DNA from: Alkalicoccobacillus porphyridii
GTDB lineage: Bacteria > Bacillota > Bacilli > Bacillales > Bacillaceae_D
Length of the DNA stretch: 64,000 nucleotides
Assembly (NCBI RefSeq): GCF_007293315.1
Contig: NZ_VLXZ01000002.1
Span: 62,001-126,000 of the forward strand
Direction: 5' to 3'
Shown here: in pieces, positions 16,986 to 25,620 of the stretch
Layout: each line of letters opens with the position of its first letter
Position numbering within the stretch: the stretch's first letter is position 1
The notes under the pieces: generated by a model
Told to the model about the DNA's origin: nothing
Seen by the model: the letters and a program-made list of their open reading frames with translations, nothing else
Database searches by the model: none
Translations under genes and position numbers: made by a program

Positions 16986-17034
16986 CGTAAGTCGGTAAGC
17001 ACAGCCTAATCCACCACCACCATAGATAGGGGAG

Positions 17035-17168
17035 GCGCGAAAAAAAGTAAAATGCGCGAAAAACATCGGGTCATGCGCGGAAATATCAAGCCAGTGCGCG
17101 AAAAAAACGAAAATGCGCGAAAAGTATCATGTGATGCGCGAAAAAGCGGAGTGCGTGCGCGGAAGCCA
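17035..17168 (+). repeat. Phased array with TGCGCGAAA core
   Basis: The core GCGCG, usually TGCGCGAAAA, starts at 17035, 17054, 17075, 17096, 17115, 17136 and 17157. Spacings are 19, 21, 21, 19, 21, 21. The 10-12 bases after each core differ from unit to unit. It lies between the divergent methyltransferase and VanZ genes, inside a split A element. No protein frame is kept by these spacings. Confidence 0.85.
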
Positions 17169-17189
17169 GTAAGCCCAGTCAAGTCTACT

Positions 17190-17385
17190 TAGGCATGTTG
17201 ATCAATTTCTGATTGGAAACATACGCGGAAGGAGAAGACGAAGCTCCACCGACGTGGCAGACCGACATTGAAGTGGCGCCCTACCACTTCAAAGTTAAGG
17301 CCGTACCCATGAAAATTCCTTTAGCAGTGCAAATGAGATTTCAGTTTAAACGTCTTTTTCAGTGGCCCCCTGTTCTTCCCGAAGG
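17190..17385 (+). repeat. Dispersed structured element B, copy 2, with A-element tail after it
   Basis: Starts GCATGTTGATCAATTTCTGA and ends GTCTTTTTCAGTG. The central hairpin TTGAAGTGG / CCACTTCAA is perfect and differs from copies 1 and 4 by a compensated C-G to T-A pair. The outer stem is decayed. The tail of element A follows at 17390-17420. Confidence 0.8.
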
Positions 17386-17531
17386 TGTCGGCACTCCTAT
17401 TTTGTCCACTTGTTTTAAATTAGGCGAAATGACTATTTACACAATAATAAGATCTTGACCAGCAATAGGTATTCAACGTCTAGCTAGTTAATAGGTATAT
17501 AAAAAGGCTTGTATAGGATGTGGTGGGACTA

Positions 17532-17975
17532 ATGATTTTTGTTCATTCATATGCAATACGTCGATACCTTTTCTTCATTTTCTATTTGGTTGCCTTATTT
17601 TATGTCGTATGGATTTATAAGAATCCTCATTCAAACCAGCTACAGTACAATATCATTCCGCTTCATACCATTTCTCTTTATTGGCATGCGCTACATCATG
17701 GATACGCAGGGGTTGCCTTTGTAAACGTCCTGGGCAATATTATGTTGACGATGCCAGTTGGATTTTTCACTCTGCTGTTTAATAGGAAACCACGGTTATG
17801 GAAAGCCTTAATCGTTGGTCTTTTCCTTTCTATTGTTATTGAAACGGGGCAATTCGTATTGCATGTAGCTGGCATATCCTCCCGTTCCATTGATATTGAC
17901 GATGTCCTCTTGAATATTATGGGTGCTGGTACTGGCTACCTAACGGCCAAGAGTTTTCTCAAAAAGTCCATTTAA
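17532..17975 (+). CDS. VanZ-family membrane protein
   Basis: About 147 residues with four to five hydrophobic helices. Family marks are NIIPLHTI near the start, the FVNVLGNIMLTMPVGFF block, VETGQ-like IVIETGQFVL and RSIDIDDVLLNIMGAGTGY. VanZ-like proteins are linked to glycopeptide or lipid-related resistance in some bacteria, but most are of unknown role. I start at the ATG at 17532, preceded by GTGGTGGG; a GTG at 17520 is possible. Its end overlaps a small convergent gene. Confidence 0.87.
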   Translation: MIFVHSYAIRRYLFFIFYLVALFYVVWIYKNPHSNQLQYNIIPLHTISLYWHALHHGYAGVAFVNVLGNIMLTMPVGFFTLLFNRKPRLWKALIVGLFLSIVIETGQFVLHVAGISSRSIDIDDVLLNIMGAGTGYLTAKSFLKKSI

Positions 17976-18083
17976 CCATTGCCTCCATAAAAAAGGTCTT
18001 TTAGCGAGATTAGCCAATCGTTCATTTTTTGCCTGTTGAATATATTCACGATGCTTCTCTTTTGCAAGCTCTTTTACATTCAT
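17940..18083 (-). CDS. 47-residue basic peptide downstream of the MFS gene
   Basis: An open frame of 47 codons with a strong ribosome binding site (AAGGAGGGATTGCT then ATG), 12 bp after the MFS stop. The product, starting MNVKELAKEKHREYIQQ and ending WLNGLFEKTLGR, is basic and amphipathic with three tryptophan/phenylalanine-rich turns. Its last 36 bases overlap the end of the VanZ gene on the opposite strand. I recognise no family. The ribosome binding site and operon position support it as a real gene translated after the exporter. Confidence 0.65.
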   Translation of the reverse strand: MNVKELAKEKHREYIQQAKNERLANLAKRPFLWRQWLNGLFEKTLGR

Positions 18084-18095
18084 AGCAATCCCTCC

Positions 18096-19385
18096 TTACG
18101 AAGACTTAGGGGTTAACAGGAATGAATCGACATCGGACTGATGATCGCGGAACACACTTTTCCGCCACGTTAAGATGATGAGCAAACCAACACCTGATAG
18201 AATGGCTGTAGCTAGAAAAGCCGTTTGCACTTGTATCCATCCAAGTAAATACGTGAATAGCAGCAACAGACACAGTCTAATCGCAAATCCAACCGCTTCA
18301 AACACACTGTTCACCCTGCCAATGTAAGCATTCGGAATCTTGGCCATCATCAGGTTCTGCTTACAAATTCGGCTTCCGGCGTTGCCCAATCCTTGCAAAA
18401 TTTGCACAGCTATAAAGACCGAGACAACAGGAACAGTGGCTACTACAAACAACGATGCAACATAGACGAACATGGAGACCCATACTGCTCTCCAAATTCC
18501 GTAACGCGAATATAGAAAAGGGATTAACACACCCGCAGCCACAGCTCCAATGGAATAGGTCATATTTGAAAAACCATAAATAGATGCATCTGCACTTAAT
18601 GTCGATTGGATATAAACCGGCCGAAGATAATTACCCACCATTAATGTTAGAAATGGAATTGTTAATGCAAAGACACATAATGAAAGTTGAACATTTCGTT
18701 TGATAAATGAGAGCCCTGCAGTTTTATCAGAGGGGGAATGAGAAGGGTTCGATTGTCGCTGATTTCGACTTTGATACGGTATCTTCCGAATAAAAAAGAG
18801 ACTGAGAATACTACATATTGCCACAAAGAGAAAAATAATCGCGGGATCAATGATATGAAATAACATACCTGATACACCCCCAGCGATCACACTTGCTGTT
18901 TGAGACTGTATTTCTAAAATGCCATTGAGTTTATTATGTTGCTTTCGATCAAAAATCTCTTGAACCAACGCCAGGTTATTTGGAAAATAAACCCCATAAT
19001 ACAAAACGGATGTGACATAGAGAACGACCAGCTGCCACGTCTCATAACCCCCCTGAAGCAATCCCCAAACGGCCATGGGTGCAACCACTGTCAATACCAG
19101 CCACTGATTAAACTGAAGAATTTTTTTACGTGACACCCTGTCTATCAGGTTGCCGATCACTGGAGCTAAAAAGAAGAGCATAAACGTTGTTGCTGCCATT
19201 GCAATGCCAAGCAGCTTCTCTCCTTGGTCACGATCCACCATCAGCCAAGCAACACCTATACTCAAGACGCCCATGCCTGTGGATGCAAGTAGGTTGGCGG
19301 TAATCAAAAGTCTAAGACGCGTATCCTGCCTACCTTTGTTCATTGGTATGTCTCTATATTTTCTGTGTCGTTTTATTCGTTTCAT
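18096..19385 (-). CDS. MFS transporter
   Basis: 429 residues, about 12 membrane helices. The cytoplasmic loop between helices 2 and 3 reads GNLIDRVSRKKIL, the MFS motif A, and the mirror loop is near IPNAYIGRVNSVFEAVG. The pattern is that of the MFS_3/enterobactin-exporter-like group of putative drug or siderophore exporters. It is followed within 12 bp by the 47-codon gene. The start at 19385 has only a weak ribosome binding site (GAAGAG); MNKGRQ at 19343 is the alternative. Confidence 0.85.
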   Translation of the reverse strand: MKRIKRHRKYRDIPMNKGRQDTRLRLLITANLLASTGMGVLSIGVAWLMVDRDQGEKLLGIAMAATTFMLFFLAPVIGNLIDRVSRKKILQFNQWLVLTVVAPMAVWGLLQGGYETWQLVVLYVTSVLYYGVYFPNNLALVQEIFDRKQHNKLNGILEIQSQTASVIAGGVSGMLFHIIDPAIIFLFVAICSILSLFFIRKIPYQSRNQRQSNPSHSPSDKTAGLSFIKRNVQLSLCVFALTIPFLTLMVGNYLRPVYIQSTLSADASIYGFSNMTYSIGAVAAGVLIPFLYSRYGIWRAVWVSMFVYVASLFVVATVPVVSVFIAVQILQGLGNAGSRICKQNLMMAKIPNAYIGRVNSVFEAVGFAIRLCLLLLFTYLLGWIQVQTAFLATAILSGVGLLIILTWRKSVFRDHQSDVDSFLLTPKSS

Positions 19386-19528
19386 CTCTTCTAATCCCCC
19401 TGAGTAGTAAGCTTAGCTTCACTTTAGCACTCAGCTGATATTTGGCAGAAGGTTCTAGTGGTGTATCTTATCTCAGCCTTTTGATGTAGTTGATGGACCT
19501 TCGATTCCACTTAATACAAGGAGTCAAA

Positions 19529-19575
19529 ATAAAAACAGGAGAAACAGCCCATTCCTCTGGCTATTTCCCCTGCTT
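19529..19575 (-). terminator. Terminator after the response regulator gene
   Basis: On the minus strand GCAGGGGAAATAGCC and GGGCTGTTTCTCCTG form a stem followed by TTTTTATTTT, directly after the stop of the response regulator. Confidence 0.8.
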
Positions 19576-19577
19576 AT

Positions 19578-20228
19578 TTATATATTAATTGGTTTTGCAA
19601 CACCTGCTTGAATGGCAAATAGTGCAGCTTGAGTTCTGTCCTGTAATTCAAGCTTTGATAAGAGATTGGAGACGTGTGTTTTAACTGTTTTTTCTGAGAT
19701 GACAAGCTCCACGGCGATCTCTTTGTTACTTTTTCCTGTGCTAATTTCCTGTAGTACTTCTTTCTCTCGTTCCGTAAGATGGGCAAGTCTTTGTTTAGAC
19801 GTATCTTCCGGTTTAGCGACATGAGTTAACACATGCTTCATCACTTGCGGATGGAGCGCACTCTCTCCGTTCTGAGCCGCTTTTATGGTCTCAACGAGTG
19901 TCTCCGGTTCAACGTCCTTTAATTGATACCCACATGCACCTGCTCTTAATGCTGGGATGACATAATCTTGATCAGAAAAGCTTGTAAGAATTAAAATTCG
20001 AGCTTCTGGAAACTCGTTCACAATCATTTCTGTTGCTTGAATGCCATCCATTATCGGCATATCAATATCCATTAAAACAACATCCGGTTTATGCTTTTGG
20101 TAAAGCTGCACAGCTTCTTCTCCGGTGCCTGCTTCAATGATATCCTTCACAATTGAAGCGGCCTCAAGAAAATAGACCAGCCCCTTCCGAACAACATGAT
20201 GATCATCTACAATGAGTAGCTTCATCAT
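19578..20228 (-). CDS. NarL/FixJ-type response regulator
   Basis: 216 residues. The receiver domain has the acidic pair at Asp8-Asp9, the phosphorylation site Asp54 (VVLMDIDMPIMDG) and LTSFSDQDYVIPALRAGACGY. The output is a LuxR helix-turn-helix (LTEREKEVLQEISTGKSNKE through TVKTHVSNLLSKL). It should be phosphorylated by the GAF histidine kinase encoded directly upstream, whose stop it overlaps by four bases (ATGA). The arrangement resembles YhcYZ of B. subtilis. GGAGGGGGT precedes a double ATG. Confidence 0.92.
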   Translation of the reverse strand: MMKLLIVDDHHVVRKGLVYFLEAASIVKDIIEAGTGEEAVQLYQKHKPDVVLMDIDMPIMDGIQATEMIVNEFPEARILILTSFSDQDYVIPALRAGACGYQLKDVEPETLVETIKAAQNGESALHPQVMKHVLTHVAKPEDTSKQRLAHLTEREKEVLQEISTGKSNKEIAVELVISEKTVKTHVSNLLSKLELQDRTQAALFAIQAGVAKPINI

Positions 20229-21601
20229 ACCCCCTCCTTCAAAATTGGGATGGTTACTTCCCATTTTGTCCCGTCACCAGTCGAGCTAGTAAGCCTAGCA
20301 TGACCCCCAAGCTTACCAGCCCGTGCACGTATGCTTGTAATACCTAGAGTGGCTAGCCTTGCATTCTTATCGAGATCGAAACCAACTCCTGTGTCTTCAA
20401 TCAATATTACTTTTGCAATTTTATTATGTTGGATCGTTATACTAATTTCATCTCTATGGGCATGTTTTTTTGTATTGTTCATCGCCTCTTGAATAAGGCG
20501 ATAAAGATGTTCCTGCTCCTCTTTAGTGAAGATCACCTGATGACCCTCAACAAGCTTGACTCGTAGCCCAATTAAATTAGCATACTGCTTAATAGATTCA
20601 GATAATGACGGGACATCATCTATAGCTCTCCGGCACTGAATAATGGTTTTAAGCTCCTTTAACGCTTCTTGAACAACCACTCCAAGATTTGTGAGCTCCT
20701 TTTTGACTTCTATCTGGTCCACTCGGAAGGAAAGTCCCTTTAACCTTAATTGTAATGTAAAGAGGAGCTGATTCACGGAGTCATGCAAATCTCTGGCAAG
20801 CTGCTGGCGTTCCTCCCCACGGGTTAATTCATCCGCTAGCCTCAGTAATCGCTGTCGTTCTTTAAACAAATAAATATGGCTTGTTAATTGAGTATGCAAC
20901 TCAGAACTGCACTCATTTCGATTACCAAAGGTTAACATAGGAATGTGGCTATCTAAATATTGAAGAGATACATCTTTAAATGAAAAGCTCTTCTTTATCT
21001 CTTCTACAAGCTGGTCGTCCGAGGCGTCCGTTGTTAATGTATGTAACTCTTGCAAAAACACGCTTAACTGATTTAGTTCCTGTACCCGATTGTGTTCCTG
21101 TTCATATAATTGAACTCGATTAATGGCTGTTCCAATTTGGTAACCAATCGTTTCTAGCAGATTTAATTCCTGTGAATCAAAATGTAACTTACCTGGTTTA
21201 GCTACATTTAGTATGCCAATCGGTTGCTCTCCTGCCAGAATAGGAATCGTTGCATGGTGAGTTATCTGCAAGGTATCTCCCCAATTTTGTTCAATCGCCT
21301 TCTCAATCCGTTGGCATTCAATCACATTTACTGCTTGGTTAAGCTCTTTTTTCATAAACTTGTTTTTACACCAACAGCCGCCATCTTTTAATGGAGAGCA
21401 CCCCTCTCTTGCAAGGGCAGGCGGAACATTATGGTTTGCAGCAAGCGAATGTCTACCGTTTTTATCTATTAAAAAAATCCATCCACTCGTCAAGTCAGTG
21501 ATAGCTAATAGCTTGGAGAGGGCGGTCTGTAGCATGGCTGGTACATTTCTTCCCTCATTTAGCGTCTTGGATATTTCCTTTAATGACAGAAGGACGTCCA
21601 T
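20225..21601 (-). CDS. GAF-domain sensor histidine kinase (HisKA_3 type)
   Basis: 458 residues, no membrane segment, so a cytoplasmic sensor. An N-terminal GAF domain (about 15-165) is followed by a coiled region and the HisKA_3 helix GEERQQLARDLHDSVNQLL with phospho-His about 273, then the ATPase domain (EDTGVGFDLD, TLGITSIRARAGKLGG). Four cysteines cluster in the GAF domain (REGCSPLKDGGCWC and VIECQRI), which suggests a metal, Fe-S or redox ligand set; that is inference. It pairs with the response regulator downstream. A secreted-protein gene lies 44 bp upstream in the same direction. Confidence 0.9.
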   Translation of the reverse strand: MDVLLSLKEISKTLNEGRNVPAMLQTALSKLLAITDLTSGWIFLIDKNGRHSLAANHNVPPALAREGCSPLKDGGCWCKNKFMKKELNQAVNVIECQRIEKAIEQNWGDTLQITHHATIPILAGEQPIGILNVAKPGKLHFDSQELNLLETIGYQIGTAINRVQLYEQEHNRVQELNQLSVFLQELHTLTTDASDDQLVEEIKKSFSFKDVSLQYLDSHIPMLTFGNRNECSSELHTQLTSHIYLFKERQRLLRLADELTRGEERQQLARDLHDSVNQLLFTLQLRLKGLSFRVDQIEVKKELTNLGVVVQEALKELKTIIQCRRAIDDVPSLSESIKQYANLIGLRVKLVEGHQVIFTKEEQEHLYRLIQEAMNNTKKHAHRDEISITIQHNKIAKVILIEDTGVGFDLDKNARLATLGITSIRARAGKLGGHARLTSSTGDGTKWEVTIPILKEGV

Positions 21602-21645
21602 CAAAAAGCACCACTTTCTTTTTTTAACAGTGTACCATGAGCTGC

Positions 21646-22104
21646 TTACTCCTGAGAAAAAATGAACGTTTCTTTATACGGGCGGTCTCCTTCTTCTCCT
21701 GTTGTCCAAAGAACATCGACTTCAATTTTCTTGGCAGCTTTAGAGACGGAGATGGCGGGGTGTATGGCTGTTCCATCCAGCTCTGATAGGTGGGCAGTTT
21801 TTTCTGCCTCAAGAATAGCTAATCCATAACGTACAGTTGAATCTGGTTCGTCCCGGTAAACTCGAGCCATGACTCGCCCTAGCTGACCACTTTTGTTTTG
21901 AATCTCTAACTCATACGTATCAAATTTTCGTGGATTTGGCTTCTCCAGGCGTGGATCATTTTTTGCTTCCTTTATTGAAACAATCCAATGATCAGATTGC
22001 TTAACCTGGGGTAATTGATCGAAGGTGAGGGCTTGCGTAGTAGTAACAAAACCTATCCACATAAGGATGGTTAGAGTAAGTATGATAAAGCTAAATTTCT
22101 TCAA
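21646..22104 (-). CDS. Exported protein of unknown function
   Basis: 152 residues. The start LKKFSFIILTLTILMWIGFV is a signal peptide or anchor ending near TTTQA. The mature part has WIVSIKEAKNDPRLEKPNPRK and a beta-rich end with LWTTGEEGDRPYKETFIF. I start it at a TTG (22104) preceded by GGGAGTGAGA; longer in-frame starts lack a ribosome binding site. No family recognised. It precedes the GAF sensor kinase without a clear terminator between, so the three genes may be co-transcribed and it could act in the same signalling path. Confidence 0.7.
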   Translation of the reverse strand: MKKFSFIILTLTILMWIGFVTTTQALTFDQLPQVKQSDHWIVSIKEAKNDPRLEKPNPRKFDTYELEIQNKSGQLGRVMARVYRDEPDSTVRYGLAILEAEKTAHLSELDGTAIHPAISVSKAAKKIEVDVLWTTGEEGDRPYKETFIFSQE

Positions 22105-22165
22105 GAGTCTCACTCCCTTTTCTTTCCTATAGCATTTGCAGAGATACATTGACTATTCTCACATA

Positions 22166-22205
22166 CACAAAAAAGTCGATGAGTATACAAATGCCCTCAT
22201 CGACC
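22166..22205 (-). terminator. Terminator after the FtsX-type permease gene
   Basis: On the minus strand AAGGTCGATGAG and CTCATCGACTT flank a loop and are followed by TTTT, immediately after the permease stop. Confidence 0.85.
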
Positions 22206-22212
22206 TTCCTTT

Positions 22213-24702
22213 CTATTCAAGTGAATGAATTTGTAGACGAACCATCCTGTGTACCGTTAAAACGATGATGATAAGTAGTACAGCAAATGTTGCAATAGCT
22301 GTTGTGAGAGCATGTTCCACCGACCCGTGAATCTTTATGACAGCATATAAGCTAATACTTACACCTAATAGAATAGCAGAAGATGTCCAGATCATTGATT
22401 CCTTCATGCACAGGCGATAAACATCAGAATGTTTCCAACCGACGTCCCGAAGGATTTGCAACTCCTGCTTTCTCACAAGCAGAAAAGATGAAACACTTTC
22501 GTTAACGGTAATAACAGCAAGAAGAAAAGAAGCTAAAACAATAGAGGTTAATGAAATTAAAATTGAATTTGTGATGAAACTCCCTAGGTTGCTTGCATTT
22601 GTGAGGTTTACAGTTGCGGTTATGGTTGAAGTAACAAATACAGCAACAATCGCTACCATTATCAACTGTAAACACGCTACCATTAATAACCTTTTATAAT
22701 AATATATATTACGTACCCACACAGCTTGTCCTTTTGGGGAGTTTTTCATTGGAGCTATGGGGCGTTGTGATTGTAATGAATGAACAGAAATAAACACCAA
22801 TGTAAAAACCACAACCAAAGCTAAAAATAGAAACACATCCCAGCCTATGATACCAAGCATTATAAAAAGACTAAGTAATATCCCTGCTGATAAGAAGGAA
22901 AATACAGTTAATAAGCTACCTTCTAGTAAATAATATTGCTTAACATGACGATCAGTCCAACCTAAATCAATTAAAAGATTCCGTTCGCTTTGTTTTAAAC
23001 GCCGGCGAAATAAAAATCGATTCATAATATATGTGATACTTGCTAACAAAAACACGACCGCTATGATTATATTAGCAGTTGTCCATCCATCAACAATATC
23101 AGCTGCCGCACCAAGTCCTGTCCAAGGCTGAGATACAGATCCTATCCCTTCAACCTCAATGGTCAACGGTGTGGGTGAAGCTCCTGCCACCACATCAATT
23201 TGGAAGTCACCAAGCTCTGAGATTGCCACTGCCATATCATTAATTTTGTTCTCTGCAGCCGCATTGTAGTCTGTAATGCCAGCCACCTTTACCCTGATCG
23301 CATCAATGGGGTGCTCTCCCTTTAAAAATTCCGCATCCTCAATACTCGTTAATCCTTCCGCTGGAGGGGAGACGAAGCTGCCTGGTTGAATCGTTTGATT
23401 AATTATCGTGCCATCTGTTGTGGTCATTGGAGACTGTTGGTATATTCCCAGTGGGCTTGATGCCAGCACCTCCTGATATTCTTCCGTAGTAAAGGAACCA
23501 ACAGGAGAAAGTAGATACTCTGCCGCTTCAAATTGTTCAACTCGTCTTCCATGGGATTCAAGTTCGCGGTATATTGGAATGCCCGCCACTTCATCAACCA
23601 TTGCCACGGAAACTTGATTATCACGAAACTCATAATTAATTCGATTCGCTGTATAATAGTGCGCTGACGCCCCTATTTCCTCCGAATAGGATTGAATCTC
23701 CACCTCATTTCCATCATAATCAAGTGCGATGGGATCATAATAGAAGGGCATCACATAAGGCGATAGATCTAAGACGACTTCTCTTTCCTCTCCTATCCTA
23801 CGTTGAGAAATTTCCTCAAGTAATGAATCATATTGGGGATATATATATAGAGGTTCTTCCAGCGGAATACCTAGCTCCTGCTTCAGTTGAATTGTATCCT
23901 CTTCCGACCAATCCAGCTCGTCTAATGTAACGTGCATCTTCAATGGAACAGCGGGGTCCTCAAGATAAATAACAGGTATAAACCGCTCGACACCAGCACC
24001 TTCAACCTCAGATTCTCCTCCATATATAAATTGGTCACTCTCAGAGATCTCATTTTCAAATGCAGAAAAATCAAATCCTGTAAGCTTTTCCTCTTCTTCT
24101 CGATCAATACCCATCAATAAATGATACGTATAGGGTGCAGAGAACGTCGGCTGGAATCCTGCCGCGTATCCCCCTTCTCCTCTAGACAAGCCATCAAAGC
24201 CATGAAAAAAATCACCCTGTTCTAGTAAATAATAGGACCTACCCGTCGGATTGTGCTCATTATAAGGGTATTCATACATACCATCTGAAGTGGAAAATGT
24301 AGCATGGATATAGCTACTTGTTTCAGGCATTGCGAGCTCAATCGTACGATGTCTACCTGTGAAATAACCTAGAGAAGCCACTGGTGCTGCAATTTCTGTA
24401 TCGGGTAGTTCTTTTATTTCTTCCCATTCCTCTAACGAAATGCCACCACTACCAAAACCGATGTAGTTTTCTTCAACCATATTTATTTCTGATTCTACCT
24501 CTGCTTCTTTTCCTGTTGGACGAATTAGCAGATCATAACTGCCTCTAGCATGCTCCCTCAAATCTGAATCTATGGTTACATAAACATTTAATAGCAACGA
24601 AAAGCTTAAAGGAATCGCTATAAAAATCGCACTGAGTGCCATAATAAACAGGATCGAGCTACGTATATTATTCTTTATAGATTTAAGACTATACCTGATC
24701 AT
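22213..24702 (-). CDS. FtsX-like ABC transporter permease
   Basis: About 829 residues. One helix at the N-terminus (about 14-38) is followed by an extracellular domain of about 500 residues, acidic and tyrosine-rich, then seven or so helices with two FtsX-type modules. This is the MacB/FtsX permease plan, used for mechanotransmission, export or lipoprotein handling rather than import. It overlaps the ATPase gene by 14 bases; the start at 24702 uses GGAGAGG inside that gene. The function of the unusually large extracellular domain is unknown. Confidence 0.87.
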   Translation of the reverse strand: MIRYSLKSIKNNIRSSILFIMALSAIFIAIPLSFSLLLNVYVTIDSDLREHARGSYDLLIRPTGKEAEVESEINMVEENYIGFGSGGISLEEWEEIKELPDTEIAAPVASLGYFTGRHRTIELAMPETSSYIHATFSTSDGMYEYPYNEHNPTGRSYYLLEQGDFFHGFDGLSRGEGGYAAGFQPTFSAPYTYHLLMGIDREEEEKLTGFDFSAFENEISESDQFIYGGESEVEGAGVERFIPVIYLEDPAVPLKMHVTLDELDWSEEDTIQLKQELGIPLEEPLYIYPQYDSLLEEISQRRIGEEREVVLDLSPYVMPFYYDPIALDYDGNEVEIQSYSEEIGASAHYYTANRINYEFRDNQVSVAMVDEVAGIPIYRELESHGRRVEQFEAAEYLLSPVGSFTTEEYQEVLASSPLGIYQQSPMTTTDGTIINQTIQPGSFVSPPAEGLTSIEDAEFLKGEHPIDAIRVKVAGITDYNAAAENKINDMAVAISELGDFQIDVVAGASPTPLTIEVEGIGSVSQPWTGLGAAADIVDGWTTANIIIAVVFLLASITYIMNRFLFRRRLKQSERNLLIDLGWTDRHVKQYYLLEGSLLTVFSFLSAGILLSLFIMLGIIGWDVFLFLALVVVFTLVFISVHSLQSQRPIAPMKNSPKGQAVWVRNIYYYKRLLMVACLQLIMVAIVAVFVTSTITATVNLTNASNLGSFITNSILISLTSIVLASFLLAVITVNESVSSFLLVRKQELQILRDVGWKHSDVYRLCMKESMIWTSSAILLGVSISLYAVIKIHGSVEHALTTAIATFAVLLIIIVLTVHRMVRLQIHSLE

Positions 24703-25372
24703 AGTCCATAATCCTCTCCTCAAGTACGCCGCTCTGAAGAGCTAAAATACGATTGCTCCGAGTAGCTGCTAACTCATCGTGTGTGGCTAAAACAATTGTT
24801 TTTCCTTCAGCGTGAAGAACTTCTAATAGTGAAAGCACATTGTCTCGATTTGAATGATCTAGGTTTCCAGTCGGTTCGTCACAAAGTAATATTTCTGGTT
24901 CGGTCATAAGTGCTCTGGCAATCGCTACACGTTGCTGTTCACCTCCGGAAAGCTGTTCTGGAAAGTGGTGGAGCCGTTGGGTAAGACCCACCTTCTCTAT
25001 GAGTGAGTGGGCTCTAGGAAGGAGTTCTTTTCTTTTTTGGTATGGAATCAGTGGTAGCATGATATTTTCAACAGCGGAGAATTGGGGTAAAAGTCGGAAT
25101 TGCTGGTAAACTGAAGCTACCTTAGTCCGAAGCTGTTCGTGTCTCTTCACTTTACTTAATTCGTACATATTCACATCCTGAATGCAAACACGACCTTCTG
25201 TTGGCTTAAGTAAACCTGCTATTATCTTTAGAATTGTGGTTTTCCCAGATCCGGATGGGCCTATTAATGATATCCATTCACCACTAGGTACGGTAAATGA
25301 AACGTTCTTTAAGATGACAATTTGACCTTGAGAGGTCTGGTAATTGAGTGAGATATCTTGAAATTGGATCAT
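24689..25372 (-). CDS. ABC transporter ATPase, MacB/LolD type
   Basis: 227 residues. Walker A GPSGSGKTT, Q-loop YQQFRLLPQFSAVENIMLPL, signature LSGGEQQRVAIARAL and Walker B ILLCDEPTGNLDHSN define the LolD/FtsE/MacB class. It drives the FtsX-type permease encoded immediately downstream with overlapping ends. The leader contains a minus-strand terminator about 100 bp upstream of the start. Confidence 0.92.
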   Translation of the reverse strand: MIQFQDISLNYQTSQGQIVILKNVSFTVPSGEWISLIGPSGSGKTTILKIIAGLLKPTEGRVCIQDVNMYELSKVKRHEQLRTKVASVYQQFRLLPQFSAVENIMLPLIPYQKRKELLPRAHSLIEKVGLTQRLHHFPEQLSGGEQQRVAIARALMTEPEILLCDEPTGNLDHSNRDNVLSLLEVLHAEGKTIVLATHDELAATRSNRILALQSGVLEERIMDYDQV

Positions 25373-25472
25373 TCTTCTCCCCCTTACTTATTTTTTTATT
25401 TTTCTAACTATTTATCAGTTTACTATATTCCATCGCTTCCACAAATAACTTTTCAAGGAAAAAACAACAAAA

Positions 25473-25507
25473 AAAAAAAGAGACACCTCAGTCGGCATCT
25501 CTTTCCA
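25473..25507 (-). terminator. Terminator in the leader of the ABC transporter operon
   Basis: On the minus strand GAGATGCC and GGTGTCTC form a stem around GACTGA, followed by at least ten T. It points toward the ATPase gene 100 bp downstream and no minus-strand gene ends upstream of it, so it is positioned like an attenuator. Confidence 0.7.
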
Positions 25508-25620
25508 TAATATGTAAATTATTTTAGGCAGTTGTATAGTATGTAGCTTAGCAAAGATTTAAATATAAGTCTATATTTTTTTCTGGAATTCCACGAAAAT
25601 AGGATTAGATAAGGAGGCGA

